The notes below the pieces were generated by a model. That model was not told where the DNA came from. It did no database searches and saw only the letters and a list, made by a program, of their open reading frames with translations. This document shows positions 34,806 through 42,789 of a stretch of 64,000 bases of DNA, one piece after another. Source of the stretch: Pedobacter sp. FW305-3-2-15-E-R2A2 (GTDB taxonomy: Bacteria; Bacteroidota; Bacteroidia; Sphingobacteriales; Sphingobacteriaceae); contig NZ_CP151803.1 in assembly GCF_038446955.1 (NCBI RefSeq), positions 6,076,001-6,140,000 on the forward strand. Direction: 5' to 3'. Position 1 is the first letter of the stretch. Every line of letters begins with the position of its first letter. A program made the position numbers and the translations under genes.

Positions 34806-35627
34806 TTAAATTGGAATAGAGAATAAAGGAATGTCCAGTCCGGAGGCCATGACTCTTGTTTTACTGCGGTGCACCAATGAGGCCCAGAAACCATATTTAT
34901 TAGGGATCATGATCAAAAGGTCTGCTTTGAATTCTTTGATTTCTTTTTCGATCTCTTTAATCACCTCATTAGATTTCACATTTTTATAATAATAGCTGAC
35001 ACCGGACAGACCGTTGCCGATTCCATCTTTTGAAGACAATGCAGGATCATCTGCTTTCAGATCTTCGATCGCATTGTTTACATGGAAAACTTCTACTTCA
35101 GCATTCAGGCTCGTAGCCAGTTCCTTAATTCGTTTCAAAATCTTTTCAGGCACACCTCTCAGTACATCGCATGCAAACAGGATCTTTTTAATCTCTCCAA
35201 ACTTAGCTCCTATCGGCACTGCGAGCACAGGAAATTTCAGCTTTTTAATCGCGGCTGTAGTGGTATTTCCCATCAGGTCCTGCTCCAGCGTTCTGGCTTT
35301 CATGCCCAATACCAGCAAATCTGCTTTATGCCTGTCGATCAGATCGCTCAACTCATCTTCTACAAATGAAAAGCGGGCTTCGAAACCGACTTTGATGCCA
35401 TAGGTTTTGGAAAGATAAAGTGCCCTTTCCTGCAATCGGTTTTCGTTTTCATCCATTAGCTTCTGAATACTGGAAGCAGGTAAAATCGTGTTGGCGGCAT
35501 GAACGGGAAGGACATAAGAATTGAATAAAACCAGTCTTGCATTACCATGTTTTGCAGCTGCTGCAGCATACTCTACTGCATTTTCAGCTACCTCGGAAAA
35601 ATCTGTTGCGACAATTATAGTTACCAT
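34806..35627 (-). CDS. Universal stress protein, tandem USP domains
   Basis: 273 residues from the ATG at 35627, which begins MVTIIVATDFSEVAENAV, the typical USP first strand; 31 more codons upstream are open but lack USP character. The first domain (about 1-145) ends with VLGMKARTLEQDLMGNTTTAAIKKL. The second (about 150-273) is more diverged (IKKILFACDVLRGVPEK, LIMIPNKYGFWASLVHRSKT). USP proteins bind ATP or AMP and help survival under stress. It is transcribed alone. Confidence 0.88.
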   Translation of the reverse strand: MVTIIVATDFSEVAENAVEYAAAAAKHGNARLVLFNSYVLPVHAANTILPASSIQKLMDENENRLQERALYLSKTYGIKVGFEARFSFVEDELSDLIDRHKADLLVLGMKARTLEQDLMGNTTTAAIKKLKFPVLAVPIGAKFGEIKKILFACDVLRGVPEKILKRIKELATSLNAEVEVFHVNNAIEDLKADDPALSSKDGIGNGLSGVSYYYKNVKSNEVIKEIEKEIKEFKADLLIMIPNKYGFWASLVHRSKTRVMASGLDIPLFSIPI

Positions 35628-35794
35628 AAGAATTGTGTATTGGTTATCCGTAAATTTAACCAATAGTTTCCCCTGACTGTTGATTTTAATCGTCTCAGAA
35701 AATAATTTTACAATAAACAAACTGAAAGGTCAATCTAATATGACAAATCGAATGGCAGAAAAAAAAACGATCTTTGCCTTGCTAACATTTGACC

Positions 35795-36484
35795 ATGAAG
35801 AATATAAAAGTAATCGCATTTGACGCGGACGATACGCTTTGGGTGAACGAACCTTATTTTTTAGAAGCGGAGCAGAAGTTCTGCGCCTTACTGGAGGATT
35901 ACCTTCCCCATCACAGTGTTTCTCAGGAGCTTTTCAAAACGGAAATGCAAAACCTTTCCTTGTACGGATATGGGGTAAAAAGCTTTATGCTTTGCATGAT
36001 AGAAACTGTGCTGAGGGTGACGAACAATACCGCAAACCCGGAGATCTTACATAAAACCATTCAGTACGGACAAGAATTACTCAATAAGCCTATTGAACTG
36101 CTGGACGATGTGAAAGAAGTTTTAGAAGCCTTAAAAGGAAAATACCGCCTGGTGGTTGCGACCAAAGGCGATCTTCTGGATCAGGAACGGAAACTGGCCA
36201 AGTCGGGATTATCCTCCTATTTCCATCACATTGAAATCATGAGTGATAAAAAAGAGAAAGATTATGAGAAACTGCTGAAACACCTGGATTGTAAACCGGA
36301 ACACTTTCTGATGCTGGGCAATTCCTTAAAATCAGATGTGATGCCCGTTCTTGAAATCGGGGGACATGCCGTACATATTCCATATCATACTACCTGGGCA
36401 CATGAGCAGATTGACCATACCCTGGAACATGATAACTTTTATCAGGTCAAAGCATTGGCCGAGATTTTACCACAATTATTATAA
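35795..36484 (+). CDS. HAD-superfamily hydrolase
   Basis: 229 residues from the ATG at 35795 (MKNIKVIAFDADDTLW). The nucleophile motif DADDT (Asp11-x-Asp13), a helical cap, motif II VVATKGD, motif III Lys region and motif IV GNSLKSDVMPV are visible. Likely a phosphatase of the HAD-like group acting on a small phosphorylated metabolite; substrate unassignable. Its stop TAA overlaps the ATG of the truncated CAT gene (TAATG), so it leads an operon with it and the Crp-like gene. Confidence 0.88.
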   Translation: MKNIKVIAFDADDTLWVNEPYFLEAEQKFCALLEDYLPHHSVSQELFKTEMQNLSLYGYGVKSFMLCMIETVLRVTNNTANPEILHKTIQYGQELLNKPIELLDDVKEVLEALKGKYRLVVATKGDLLDQERKLAKSGLSSYFHHIEIMSDKKEKDYEKLLKHLDCKPEHFLMLGNSLKSDVMPVLEIGGHAVHIPYHTTWAHEQIDHTLEHDNFYQVKALAEILPQLL

Positions 36485-36780
36485 TGAAACAAATTTTAGA
36501 TTTAAACGGCTGGGCAAGAAAAGAACATTTTCATTTCTTTAAACAATTTGATGAACCTTTTTTTGGTGTCACCGTAAATATAGATTGTACCCTCGCTTAT
36601 GCTTCAGCAAAGGCAAAAGGGATTCCATTTTTCTTGTATTACCTACATAAATCGTTGACTGCAGCAAACCAAATCGCTGCTTTCCGATACCGGATTGTGG
36701 AAGATCAGGTTTGGATTTACGATAAAGTGGATGTATCGTCTACGGTAGACCGTCCGGATGGAACTTTTGGCTTTTCATAA
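36484..36780 (+). pseudogene. Truncated chloramphenicol acetyltransferase-like gene
   Basis: 98 residues matching only the N-terminal half of the trimeric CatA-like family, which is normally about 210 residues: LDLNGWARKEHFHFFKQFDEPFFGVTVNIDCT and VDRPDGTFGFS, then stop. The C-terminal half with the catalytic HHxxxDG histidine is missing, so acetyl transfer is not possible. The remnant is coupled to the upstream HAD gene (TAATG) and ends 3 bp before the Crp-like start. An in-frame deletion that joined it to the next gene is the simplest explanation; a domesticated short protein is less likely. Confidence 0.75.
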
Positions 36781-36783
36781 CAA

Positions 36784-37353
36784 ATGGAAGCGTTCTGGCA
36801 ATACATCAAAAGCTATACCGCAATTTCTGAGGCTGCGCAAAATGCCTGGCAGCAGCTATTACAGGAAAAGACCATCAGTAAAGGAGAATACTTCCTGATG
36901 GAAGGGAGTATTCCTAAAAGGATCGCTTTTGTAAAAAAAGGGCTTTTCTCTTATTACTACACCGACCAAGACGGCGCAACCGTGATCAAAAAGTTCTTTC
37001 CTGAGCAAACATTGGTTGCCTCCACCAGTGCGATGTTACTGCAGCAGCCCAGCTTATTTACCATACAGGCGCTGGAAGAAACGGAAATTATCAGTTATGG
37101 TTTTGAGGGATTCCGGGAGTTGACACTGGAATACCCCGATATTGCAGGTTTTTACATTCATTATATGGAGCAGCATTGGATCATCGAAAAGGAAATCGGT
37201 GAGATCAGCCTTAAATATCAAACTGCCAAACAAAGGTATCTGGATTTCAAGGAAAATAATGCAGCGTTGTTTGCCCGCCTAAAGCAACACCATATGGCTT
37301 CTTATTTGGGGGTTACCCCAACACAGCTGAGCCGAATCAGGGCAGTATTATAA
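36784..37353 (+). CDS. Crp/Fnr-family transcriptional regulator (cyclic-nucleotide-binding domain type)
   Basis: 189 residues. A cNMP-binding beta-roll (about 25-115) contains KGEYFLMEGSIPKRIAFVKKGLF and the TLVASTSAMLLQQPSLFTIQALEETEI stretch. A helix follows, then a compact C-terminal DNA-binding part, MASYLGVTPTQLSRIRAVL. The cNMP ligand residues (RxE in PBC) are not conserved, as usual for these Bacteroidota regulators. It starts 3 bp after the CAT remnant and precedes an EamA transporter, a common neighbour, so it may control that gene. Confidence 0.88.
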   Translation: MEAFWQYIKSYTAISEAAQNAWQQLLQEKTISKGEYFLMEGSIPKRIAFVKKGLFSYYYTDQDGATVIKKFFPEQTLVASTSAMLLQQPSLFTIQALEETEIISYGFEGFRELTLEYPDIAGFYIHYMEQHWIIEKEIGEISLKYQTAKQRYLDFKENNAALFARLKQHHMASYLGVTPTQLSRIRAVL

Positions 37354-37410
37354 ATTATATCAACATAGGTAAAGGGGAAGCTCATAAATATGAGCTTTCT
37401 TTGCGGCGGA

Positions 37411-38316
37411 ATGAAAAACAATATTATCAAAGGAAGTATTCTGGTTGCCTTGGGATCATCCAGCTATGGCATGCTGGCCACGTTTGTGAAAATGGCTTAT
37501 AAAGAACATTACACCACCGCCGAAGTCACCATTTCTCAATTCACCTTAGGCGTAATTGGTCTGTTGCTATTGAGCATGTTTTCAAAAAAGACGCCTCAGG
37601 TGATAACTGCAGTTCCCAAATGGAAAAGCATTACCAAACTGATGGCAGCCGGAACCTCGATGGGATTAACCAGTGTTTTTTATTACCTGTCTGTACAATA
37701 TATTCCCGTAAGTGTAGGTATTGTTTTGTTAATGCAAACGGTCTGGATGGGTGTCATTCTGGAGATGATCATGCATAAGAAGCTTCCCGGGACACGGAAG
37801 GTCATTGCTGTGCTGATCATTCTGGCAGGAACCGTCCTGGCGACCAATCTTTGGGGCGCAGAGATTGCCATAGACTGGCGTGGAATTGGTTGGGGTATGC
37901 TGGCTGCAATGGCTTATACGGTGGCAGTGTATGCTTCCAATGGAATCGCCCTGCATTTACCTTCTATCAGGAGAAGCCTATACCTTGTTCTCGGCGGATT
38001 GATCGTCATTCTATGTATTTTCCATTCTTCTCTGACCGCAGATTTCGGCTTTAGCATCTTTTGGCGATGGGCGATTGTGCTTTCTTTATTTGGCACCATT
38101 TTACCCCCACTGCTATTCACGATGGGAATGCCACTCACCGGAGTGGGATTAGGTACCATTATTGCCGCAGTAGAGATTCCGGTATCTGTAATGATGGCGC
38201 ACCTCCTCTTAAAGGAACCTGTTAACGTGTTCCAATGGCTGGGAATTGCACTCATTCTGGCTGCAGTGGTGCTCATGAATATCGAGAAACCAAAGCAGGC
38301 AGAAATAGCGGTATAG
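37411..38316 (+). CDS. EamA/DMT-family transporter
   Basis: About 301 residues with ten hydrophobic segments in two EamA repeats. The ATG at 37411 (MKNNIIKGSILVALG) is preferred; an ATG at 37390 lies inside an 8-bp hairpin (AAGCTCAT...ATGAGCTT) and would add seven residues. The second half ends in VPVSVMMAHLLLKEPVNVFQWLG, the conserved EamA motif region. These proteins export metabolites such as amino acids; the cargo is unknown. Downstream of the Crp-like regulator. Confidence 0.88.
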   Translation: MKNNIIKGSILVALGSSSYGMLATFVKMAYKEHYTTAEVTISQFTLGVIGLLLLSMFSKKTPQVITAVPKWKSITKLMAAGTSMGLTSVFYYLSVQYIPVSVGIVLLMQTVWMGVILEMIMHKKLPGTRKVIAVLIILAGTVLATNLWGAEIAIDWRGIGWGMLAAMAYTVAVYASNGIALHLPSIRRSLYLVLGGLIVILCIFHSSLTADFGFSIFWRWAIVLSLFGTILPPLLFTMGMPLTGVGLGTIIAAVEIPVSVMMAHLLLKEPVNVFQWLGIALILAAVVLMNIEKPKQAEIAV

Positions 38317-38317
38317 G

Positions 38318-39082
38318 TTATCTGTTTTTCTTTAACTGATCCAGGCGGGTCTTTTGTTCATTAATTCTGTTTTCCAGGTATTGACGTCTTTCTTCATCAT
38401 GGGTTTCATCGGTTGAAGGATGTTCATCTACCCAGATCTGATATTGTTGTTCCTGGTGGTCTGTATGAATTTTCAGTTTATTTTCCAGGGCCGCCCTTTT
38501 GGCCTTCAGATCAGCAAGCGTCACTACCCAATCCTGTTTTTCCGAAGCGCTTGCTGATTCGACACTGATTTCTGCCATTTTAATATCCGCATTTAGCCTA
38601 TCGAGCTCTGTCTTTGCAGGAACAAAGACCTTTTCCTCTAAACTAAACCGCTTCAGGTCTGTACTGAGTGGTAACAAAACCGTATCCACAGGTGTTTCCC
38701 AATTCTCCCAAACATGGGCAATCAAGACTGATTTGCCGTTAGGAATATTTGCAGAAACCTGATCCAGATAATCTGACACCCCTTCGGCTTTTAGTGTTTC
38801 TCCTGCAGAGCCCGCAATCATTCCTCCTGCCAGTCCGACAATAAAGCCCAATGGTCCTGCTAAAAGGCCAACCAGTCCGCCAATCAATCCTCCGCCAATC
38901 ACCCTCGCTCCTTCTGATTCATTTTTGGCTGACCGGATATTCACCTTCCCATCTCCATCTCGGGTCAAAACATAAGTTTCTCCTACAGAAACATCTTTTG
39001 TAAGGTGAAGTTCCTGTAATGCCTGTAGTCCTTTGAATGCCTCCACTTCAGAATTGAATAAGGCCTGAATCATTTTTTCCAT
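38318..39082 (-). CDS. DUF1269-like protein with glycine-rich hydrophobic segment and coiled coil
   Basis: 254 residues. The N-terminal third (EKMIQALFNSEVEAFKGLQALQELH, about 1-50) resembles DUF1269 proteins. A glycine-zipper-like hydrophobic stretch lies at about 62-95 (GGGLIGGLVGLLAGPLGFIVGLAGGMIAG), and a long Glu/Lys-rich coiled-coil tail at about 165-254. Probably membrane-associated and perhaps stress-related; function not known. It is convergent with the EamA gene, stops separated by 1-2 bp. Confidence 0.75.
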   Translation of the reverse strand: MEKMIQALFNSEVEAFKGLQALQELHLTKDVSVGETYVLTRDGDGKVNIRSAKNESEGARVIGGGLIGGLVGLLAGPLGFIVGLAGGMIAGSAGETLKAEGVSDYLDQVSANIPNGKSVLIAHVWENWETPVDTVLLPLSTDLKRFSLEEKVFVPAKTELDRLNADIKMAEISVESASASEKQDWVVTLADLKAKRAALENKLKIHTDHQEQQYQIWVDEHPSTDETHDEERRQYLENRINEQKTRLDQLKKNR

Positions 39083-39255
39083 GAGTATCGTTTTTGATCT
39101 TGTACTTTTCTATACTACAAACCAGCAGATATTTTGTTTTCAGTAACCAGGGCGATCATTTTAGGAACAGCAATTTTAAGAGTCCGCTTTTATCGATATT
39201 AAACTTATTTGTTCCTGGTGTGTTTATACTTCAGATCAATTTAAATCGTATAGCT

Positions 39256-39396
39256 ATGAAAAGTCCAGGAAATAAAACGGAACAAAAAGAACTTAAGGAA
39301 GTCACAAAGAAAGCAAAGGGCGCTGAACCGGAAAATGCAACTTCCGCAAAAGATGCGAAGAAAGTGGTTACCCATAAAAAGAAAAGCGCAAAATAA
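39256..39396 (+). CDS. Small lysine-rich protein
   Basis: 46 residues from the ATG at 39256 (MKSPGNKTEQKELKEVTKKAK...), ending KKVVTHKKKSAK. The strongly basic, low-complexity Lys/Ala/Glu composition recalls small histone-H1-like or stress-induced proteins of Bacteroidota, but no family can be named. Upstream codons of the same frame are hydrophobic and unlike the body, so the long start at 39094 is unlikely. A hairpin terminator follows at 39443. Confidence 0.5.
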   Translation: MKSPGNKTEQKELKEVTKKAKGAEPENATSAKDAKKVVTHKKKSAK

Positions 39397-39442
39397 GACA
39401 AAATATTCATCGGAAAATATGCTTCCGGAAGAGGTCGGGTTC

Positions 39443-39478
39443 GCAGGCAGACAGGGTTATTGGTCTGCCTGCTTCATT
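39443..39478 (+). terminator. Terminator after the small lysine-rich gene
   Basis: GCAGGCAGAC (39443-39452) pairs perfectly with GTCTGCCTGC (39463-39472), followed by TTCATT. Confidence 0.7.
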
Positions 39479-39593
39479 ACCAGTACTTTCGATTTAGATT
39501 TTCTTACATTTCGTATTGTTTCTATCACAATCTTTCTTAAATTGACTAAAATTTTCATTAAAGCTCTTAGTAAGATTATTTATTTTTTTAACG

Positions 39594-39791
39594 ATGGATA
39601 TAGACCCTGTAGACAATATTGTCAATTATAAAGTGGGAATCATTTATTGGAATCCCGCAGATTCAAGATTAATCGTACCCAAACGCGAAAGGTCAATGGG
39701 TTACACTTTAAATTTTGCCCATAGACTTAACATTCTGATATTAGTGGTCATTACGGCGCTTGTAATTTATACGGCGATGTATCTCCAATAG
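39594..39791 (+). CDS. DUF5808-like small membrane protein
   Basis: 65 residues. A conserved block GIIYWNPADSRLIVPKRERSMGYTLNFAH matches the DUF5808 pattern (YxNPxDxRLxVPKR...GxTLNF), followed by a single C-terminal membrane span (LNILILVVITALVIYTAMYL). Function unknown. It is 7 bp upstream of the GNAT gene and probably in one transcript with it. Function in this family is not characterised, as far as I know. Confidence 0.75.
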   Translation: MDIDPVDNIVNYKVGIIYWNPADSRLIVPKRERSMGYTLNFAHRLNILILVVITALVIYTAMYLQ

Positions 39792-39798
39792 ACAGGAA

Positions 39799-40269
39799 AT
39801 GAAAATCATTCAGTCCAGCACAATTAATCCGGTTCAGAAGAAAGCGATCCATGATCTGTGGAATAAAGAATATCCCGCCAAACTAAAACACGGAGAATTA
39901 AAAGAGCTGGATGATTACCTGAGCGGTCTTGCCGATGTGGAGTATCACCTGCTGACTGGTCCTTCCGAAGAAGTAGTGGGCTGGGCTCTACGGTTCACGA
40001 GAAATAACCAACCCTGGTTTGCGATTGTAGTAGACAGCAATTTACATGGACAAGGTCATGGCCGTCGTCTGCTGGAAGAAATGAAGAAGAACACAGCCGA
40101 ACTGAATGGCTGGGTGATCGATCATAACAAAGACCTGAAAGAAAACGGAGAATACTACCGGTCTCCATTAGGCTTTTACCTGAAAAATGAATTCATCATT
40201 CTTCCGGAAACCAGACTTGAACTGGAAAAAATGTCGGCGGTAGCCATCCGCTGGATCAATAAAAAATAA
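39799..40269 (+). CDS. GNAT-family N-acetyltransferase
   Basis: 156 residues with the GNAT fold. VGWALRFTRNNQPWFAIVVDSNLHGQGHGRRLLEEM holds motif A, with the acetyl-CoA pyrophosphate loop Gln/Arg-x-x-Gly-x-Gly as GQGHGR. The C-terminal part is short and lacks a clear substrate signature, so the acceptor is unknown. Its 3' end abuts the convergent XRE-cupin gene (stop codons adjacent). Confidence 0.85.
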   Translation: MKIIQSSTINPVQKKAIHDLWNKEYPAKLKHGELKELDDYLSGLADVEYHLLTGPSEEVVGWALRFTRNNQPWFAIVVDSNLHGQGHGRRLLEEMKKNTAELNGWVIDHNKDLKENGEYYRSPLGFYLKNEFIILPETRLELEKMSAVAIRWINKK

Positions 40270-40851
40270 TCAGGCTCTGGTTTCTTCAAAGAAATAGATG
40301 ATCAGCATCATTGCTTTATCTTTCCCTATATTCCTTGGCGTATGAGAAAGGCGTCCATCAAAAAGAAGGGAATCTCCTGCCGACAATTCGATCTCCTGAT
40401 CGTCAAAGATATATTTGATATTTCCAGCCAGAATATATTTGTACTCGAAGGCTTCGGTAGTCACCATTGGTCTGGTCGCGTCAGGTTCCAGTTCCAGCAG
40501 GACAATATCTACGGTAGAATTCTTGATCGACTTGGTCAGAATCCGCTGGTATAGAAATCCCAGTGCCTGTTCTTTTTCAAAAGACTCATATTCTGCTTTT
40601 CTTTTCACCACCACCGGGGCTTTGTTCGAACTCGCAGAGATGTCTTTAAAAAACTGGTTCAGGTCAACGTCAAGGGATTTGATAATGTCTATCAGCACCA
40701 TCAAAGAAGGTACAGTACGGTTGTTTTCAATTTGTGAAATCAGACCTTTACTTACGCCTGCCCGATCCGCCAATTCCTGAATGGTGATGCCTCTTTCTTT
40801 TCTTATTTCTTTTATCCGGTAACTGATCTTCAGGATTACATCCTCTTCCAT
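40270..40851 (-). CDS. XRE-family regulator with C-terminal cupin domain
   Basis: 193 residues. The N-terminal helix-turn-helix (about 8-65) reads ITIQELADRAGVSKGLISQIENNRTVPSL. The C-terminal cupin (about 115-190) includes FEYKYILAGNIKYIF and SLLFDGRLSHTPRN. These MerR-like or PuuR-like regulators sense small ligands and often control catabolic or transport genes. It follows an APC amino-acid permease gene on the same strand by 58 bp and probably regulates it. Confidence 0.9.
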   Translation of the reverse strand: MEEDVILKISYRIKEIRKERGITIQELADRAGVSKGLISQIENNRTVPSLMVLIDIIKSLDVDLNQFFKDISASSNKAPVVVKRKAEYESFEKEQALGFLYQRILTKSIKNSTVDIVLLELEPDATRPMVTTEAFEYKYILAGNIKYIFDDQEIELSAGDSLLFDGRLSHTPRNIGKDKAMMLIIYFFEETRA

Positions 40852-40909
40852 AGTTTTTTTTCTTGTCCAAAAATAATCAATTTACAGCCGCATCACCATT
40901 CTATTTAAA

Positions 40910-42373
40910 CTAATTTGTGTTAACAGAGCCCGGTTCCTTTTGTTTTGTCAGATAATAAACAGGAATCCCGGCCAGCATGATCACTACACCCCATCCACAG
41001 GTGCTGATTCGCGTGATCAGCAGAGACACACAGAATACAGTTGCGAAGATGATGTATAACAATGGCAATATTGGGTATCCAAAAGCTTTATATGGACGTT
41101 CGGCATTCGGCATTTTCTTTCTCAGGATAAAAATTCCGACAATCGTCAGGATATAGAAAATCATCACAATGATCATCACAAAATCCAGTAAAGCACCATA
41201 TTTTCCGGTAAGACATAGGGCTGAGGCCCAGAAACACTGAATCCATAAGGCCCAGGCCGGTACACTTGCTTTGTTTAAATTGGCCGCTTTCTTAAAGAAA
41301 AGACCATCTTTTGCCATGGTATAATATACCCTTGCCCCTGCCATGATCAATCCGTTATTACAGGCGAAAGTAGAGATCATGATCATAACCGCAATGATAA
41401 TCGTTCCTGCATTTCCGAAAATATGTTGGGCAGCAACTACCGCAACACGGTCAGACTTTGCCGTAGCTATGTCGTTTAAAGGAATCACGGCAACATACAT
41501 TAAGTTCGCAAGGATGTAGATAACACTTACAATAAAGGTTCCCAGGAACAGGCTAAGCCCTACGTTACGTTCCGGTTTTTTGATTTCCCCGGCAATGAAG
41601 GTTACGCCATTCCAGGCATCACTGGAAAATAAAGAGCCCACAAGGGAGGCAGAAACGGCTGCGAAAAGTACAGAACCTCCAACCGTCATCCAGGAGCCGC
41701 TTTCTACGTTAAAAGATCTGGTGCTCCAGGCATCTGCCCAGTTGGCATTCCAGATTTCTGATTTGGCACCCAGGGTAAAGCCAAATATGATCAGTCCGAA
41801 AAGAGATAAAATTTTGATAATGGTTAGAAAAGTCTGCAAGGTTTTGCTGTCTTTCACCCCACGGCTATTGATGTAACTCAGCAGGATAATGGTCAGAATA
41901 GACACAATTTGTGCCGCGCTTAAAGAGAAAAATTCCGGTGCTCCGGCTGCATCCGTCCCGATCTTTAGCTGCCAAAGGATGTTTGTTTCACTCAGGGGTT
42001 CATAAAGGTAAGCTGCAAATTTAGAGAAGGCCACGCCTACCGCGGCGATGGTCCCGGTTTGAATGACGGCGAAAAAACTCCATCCATAGAGAAAAGCAAT
42101 CAACTTGTTATAAGATTCTTTCAGGTATACGTATTGACCGCCTGCTTTGGGAAACATAGCACTCAATTCCCCATAACTTACCGCTGCAATTACGGTAACC
42201 AGTCCGGTGATGACCCAGATTAAAATCAGCCAGCCTGCCGATCCTACCTGCCTGGTGATATCGGCACTGACAATAAAGATTCCGGAGCCGATCATAGAAC
42301 CTACGACCAGCATTGTACCATCTAATAAGCCAAGTTCTCTCTTGAAAGAGCCATCTTGATTTTCTTTTTCCAT
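40910..42373 (-). CDS. APC-superfamily amino-acid permease
   Basis: 487 residues with about 12 spans. The N-terminal LGLLDGTMLVVGSMIGSGIFIVSADI holds the APC unwound helix 1 motif (GSGIF). Typical helix 6 YLSFSS-type and YLKESYNKLIAFLYGW segments are present. Substrate unknown; the family exchanges or takes up amino acids. Co-directional with an XRE-cupin gene. Upstream lie several inverted repeats that may be its operator. Confidence 0.9.
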   Translation of the reverse strand: MEKENQDGSFKRELGLLDGTMLVVGSMIGSGIFIVSADITRQVGSAGWLILIWVITGLVTVIAAVSYGELSAMFPKAGGQYVYLKESYNKLIAFLYGWSFFAVIQTGTIAAVGVAFSKFAAYLYEPLSETNILWQLKIGTDAAGAPEFFSLSAAQIVSILTIILLSYINSRGVKDSKTLQTFLTIIKILSLFGLIIFGFTLGAKSEIWNANWADAWSTRSFNVESGSWMTVGGSVLFAAVSASLVGSLFSSDAWNGVTFIAGEIKKPERNVGLSLFLGTFIVSVIYILANLMYVAVIPLNDIATAKSDRVAVVAAQHIFGNAGTIIIAVMIMISTFACNNGLIMAGARVYYTMAKDGLFFKKAANLNKASVPAWALWIQCFWASALCLTGKYGALLDFVMIIVMIFYILTIVGIFILRKKMPNAERPYKAFGYPILPLLYIIFATVFCVSLLITRISTCGWGVVIMLAGIPVYYLTKQKEPGSVNTN

Positions 42374-42468
42374 TTAGTTTGTTTTAGTTTTTAGCCCTGA
42401 ATCTTTCAATTGTTGCATTTGTGGTTCCTGCAATACCTGAAACATTCATAGACTTGGTTTTGGTTTTT

Positions 42469-42538
42469 CAAAATGAAACGATCCTGTCAGCACTGATCTG
42501 CACAATTAATTGTGGTTCAATTTGATGGTTTCATTTTG
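42469..42538. promoter_or_regulatory. Nested inverted repeats upstream of the APC permease
   Basis: Outer arms CAAAATGAAAC (42469-42479) and GTTTCATTTTG (42528-42538) are exactly complementary and flank a perfect 14-bp palindrome, CACAATTAATTGTG (42501-42514). Candidate operator of the downstream XRE-cupin regulator (inference). Confidence 0.5.
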
Positions 42539-42654
42539 TTTGGTTAGTTTGTGCTAATATATTTAAAATAATTAAAATCAGATTGCCCTGATTGGCATTC
42601 GGAATATTAAATTAATATTTCTCGAAAAAAGCTTAACAATCAATTCATTAAAAA

Positions 42655-42685
42655 TTTGCTTTTTAAAAGAACACCCTTATTTTTA
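42655..42685 (+). promoter_or_regulatory. Promoter of hppA
   Basis: TTTG (42655-42658), 19 nt, TATTTTTA (42678-42685), one mismatch to TAnnTTTG. Predicted start near 42692, giving a leader of about 100 nt. Confidence 0.5.
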
Positions 42686-42695
42686 CGTTGCTCTA

Positions 42696-42735
42696 CCTTC
42701 ATAATCAACGCTCTAACCACTCATGATAATGAAGG
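42696..42735 (+). promoter_or_regulatory. Stem-loop at the 5' end of the hppA leader
   Basis: CCTTCATAATCA (42696-42707) pairs with TGATAATGAAGG (42724-42735) in 11 of 12 positions, with a 16-nt loop. It is close to the predicted transcript start, so it could protect the mRNA 5' end or act in regulation. Confidence 0.4.
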
Positions 42736-42789
42736 GGCCGCAATTAACCGCAAAAACCAAATAAAGAACCAAATAAACAGAAATTAAGT

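Larger units (their letters stand above)
42374..42789. other. Divergent regulatory region between the APC permease and hppA
   Basis: No gene found in 416 bp. It holds inverted repeats near the permease side and a promoter with a leader hairpin on the hppA side, listed separately. The rest is AT-rich and shows nothing else clear. Confidence 0.6.

Noticed and set aside
39335-39631. 98-codon frame between the lysine-rich gene and the DUF5808 gene
   Set aside because: It crosses the terminator at 39443 and overlaps both real genes in another frame; no recognisable features.
40415-40780. 121-codon frame antisense to the XRE-cupin regulator
   Set aside because: Composition (Ser/Arg rich, no signal or domain) is typical of a shadow frame.
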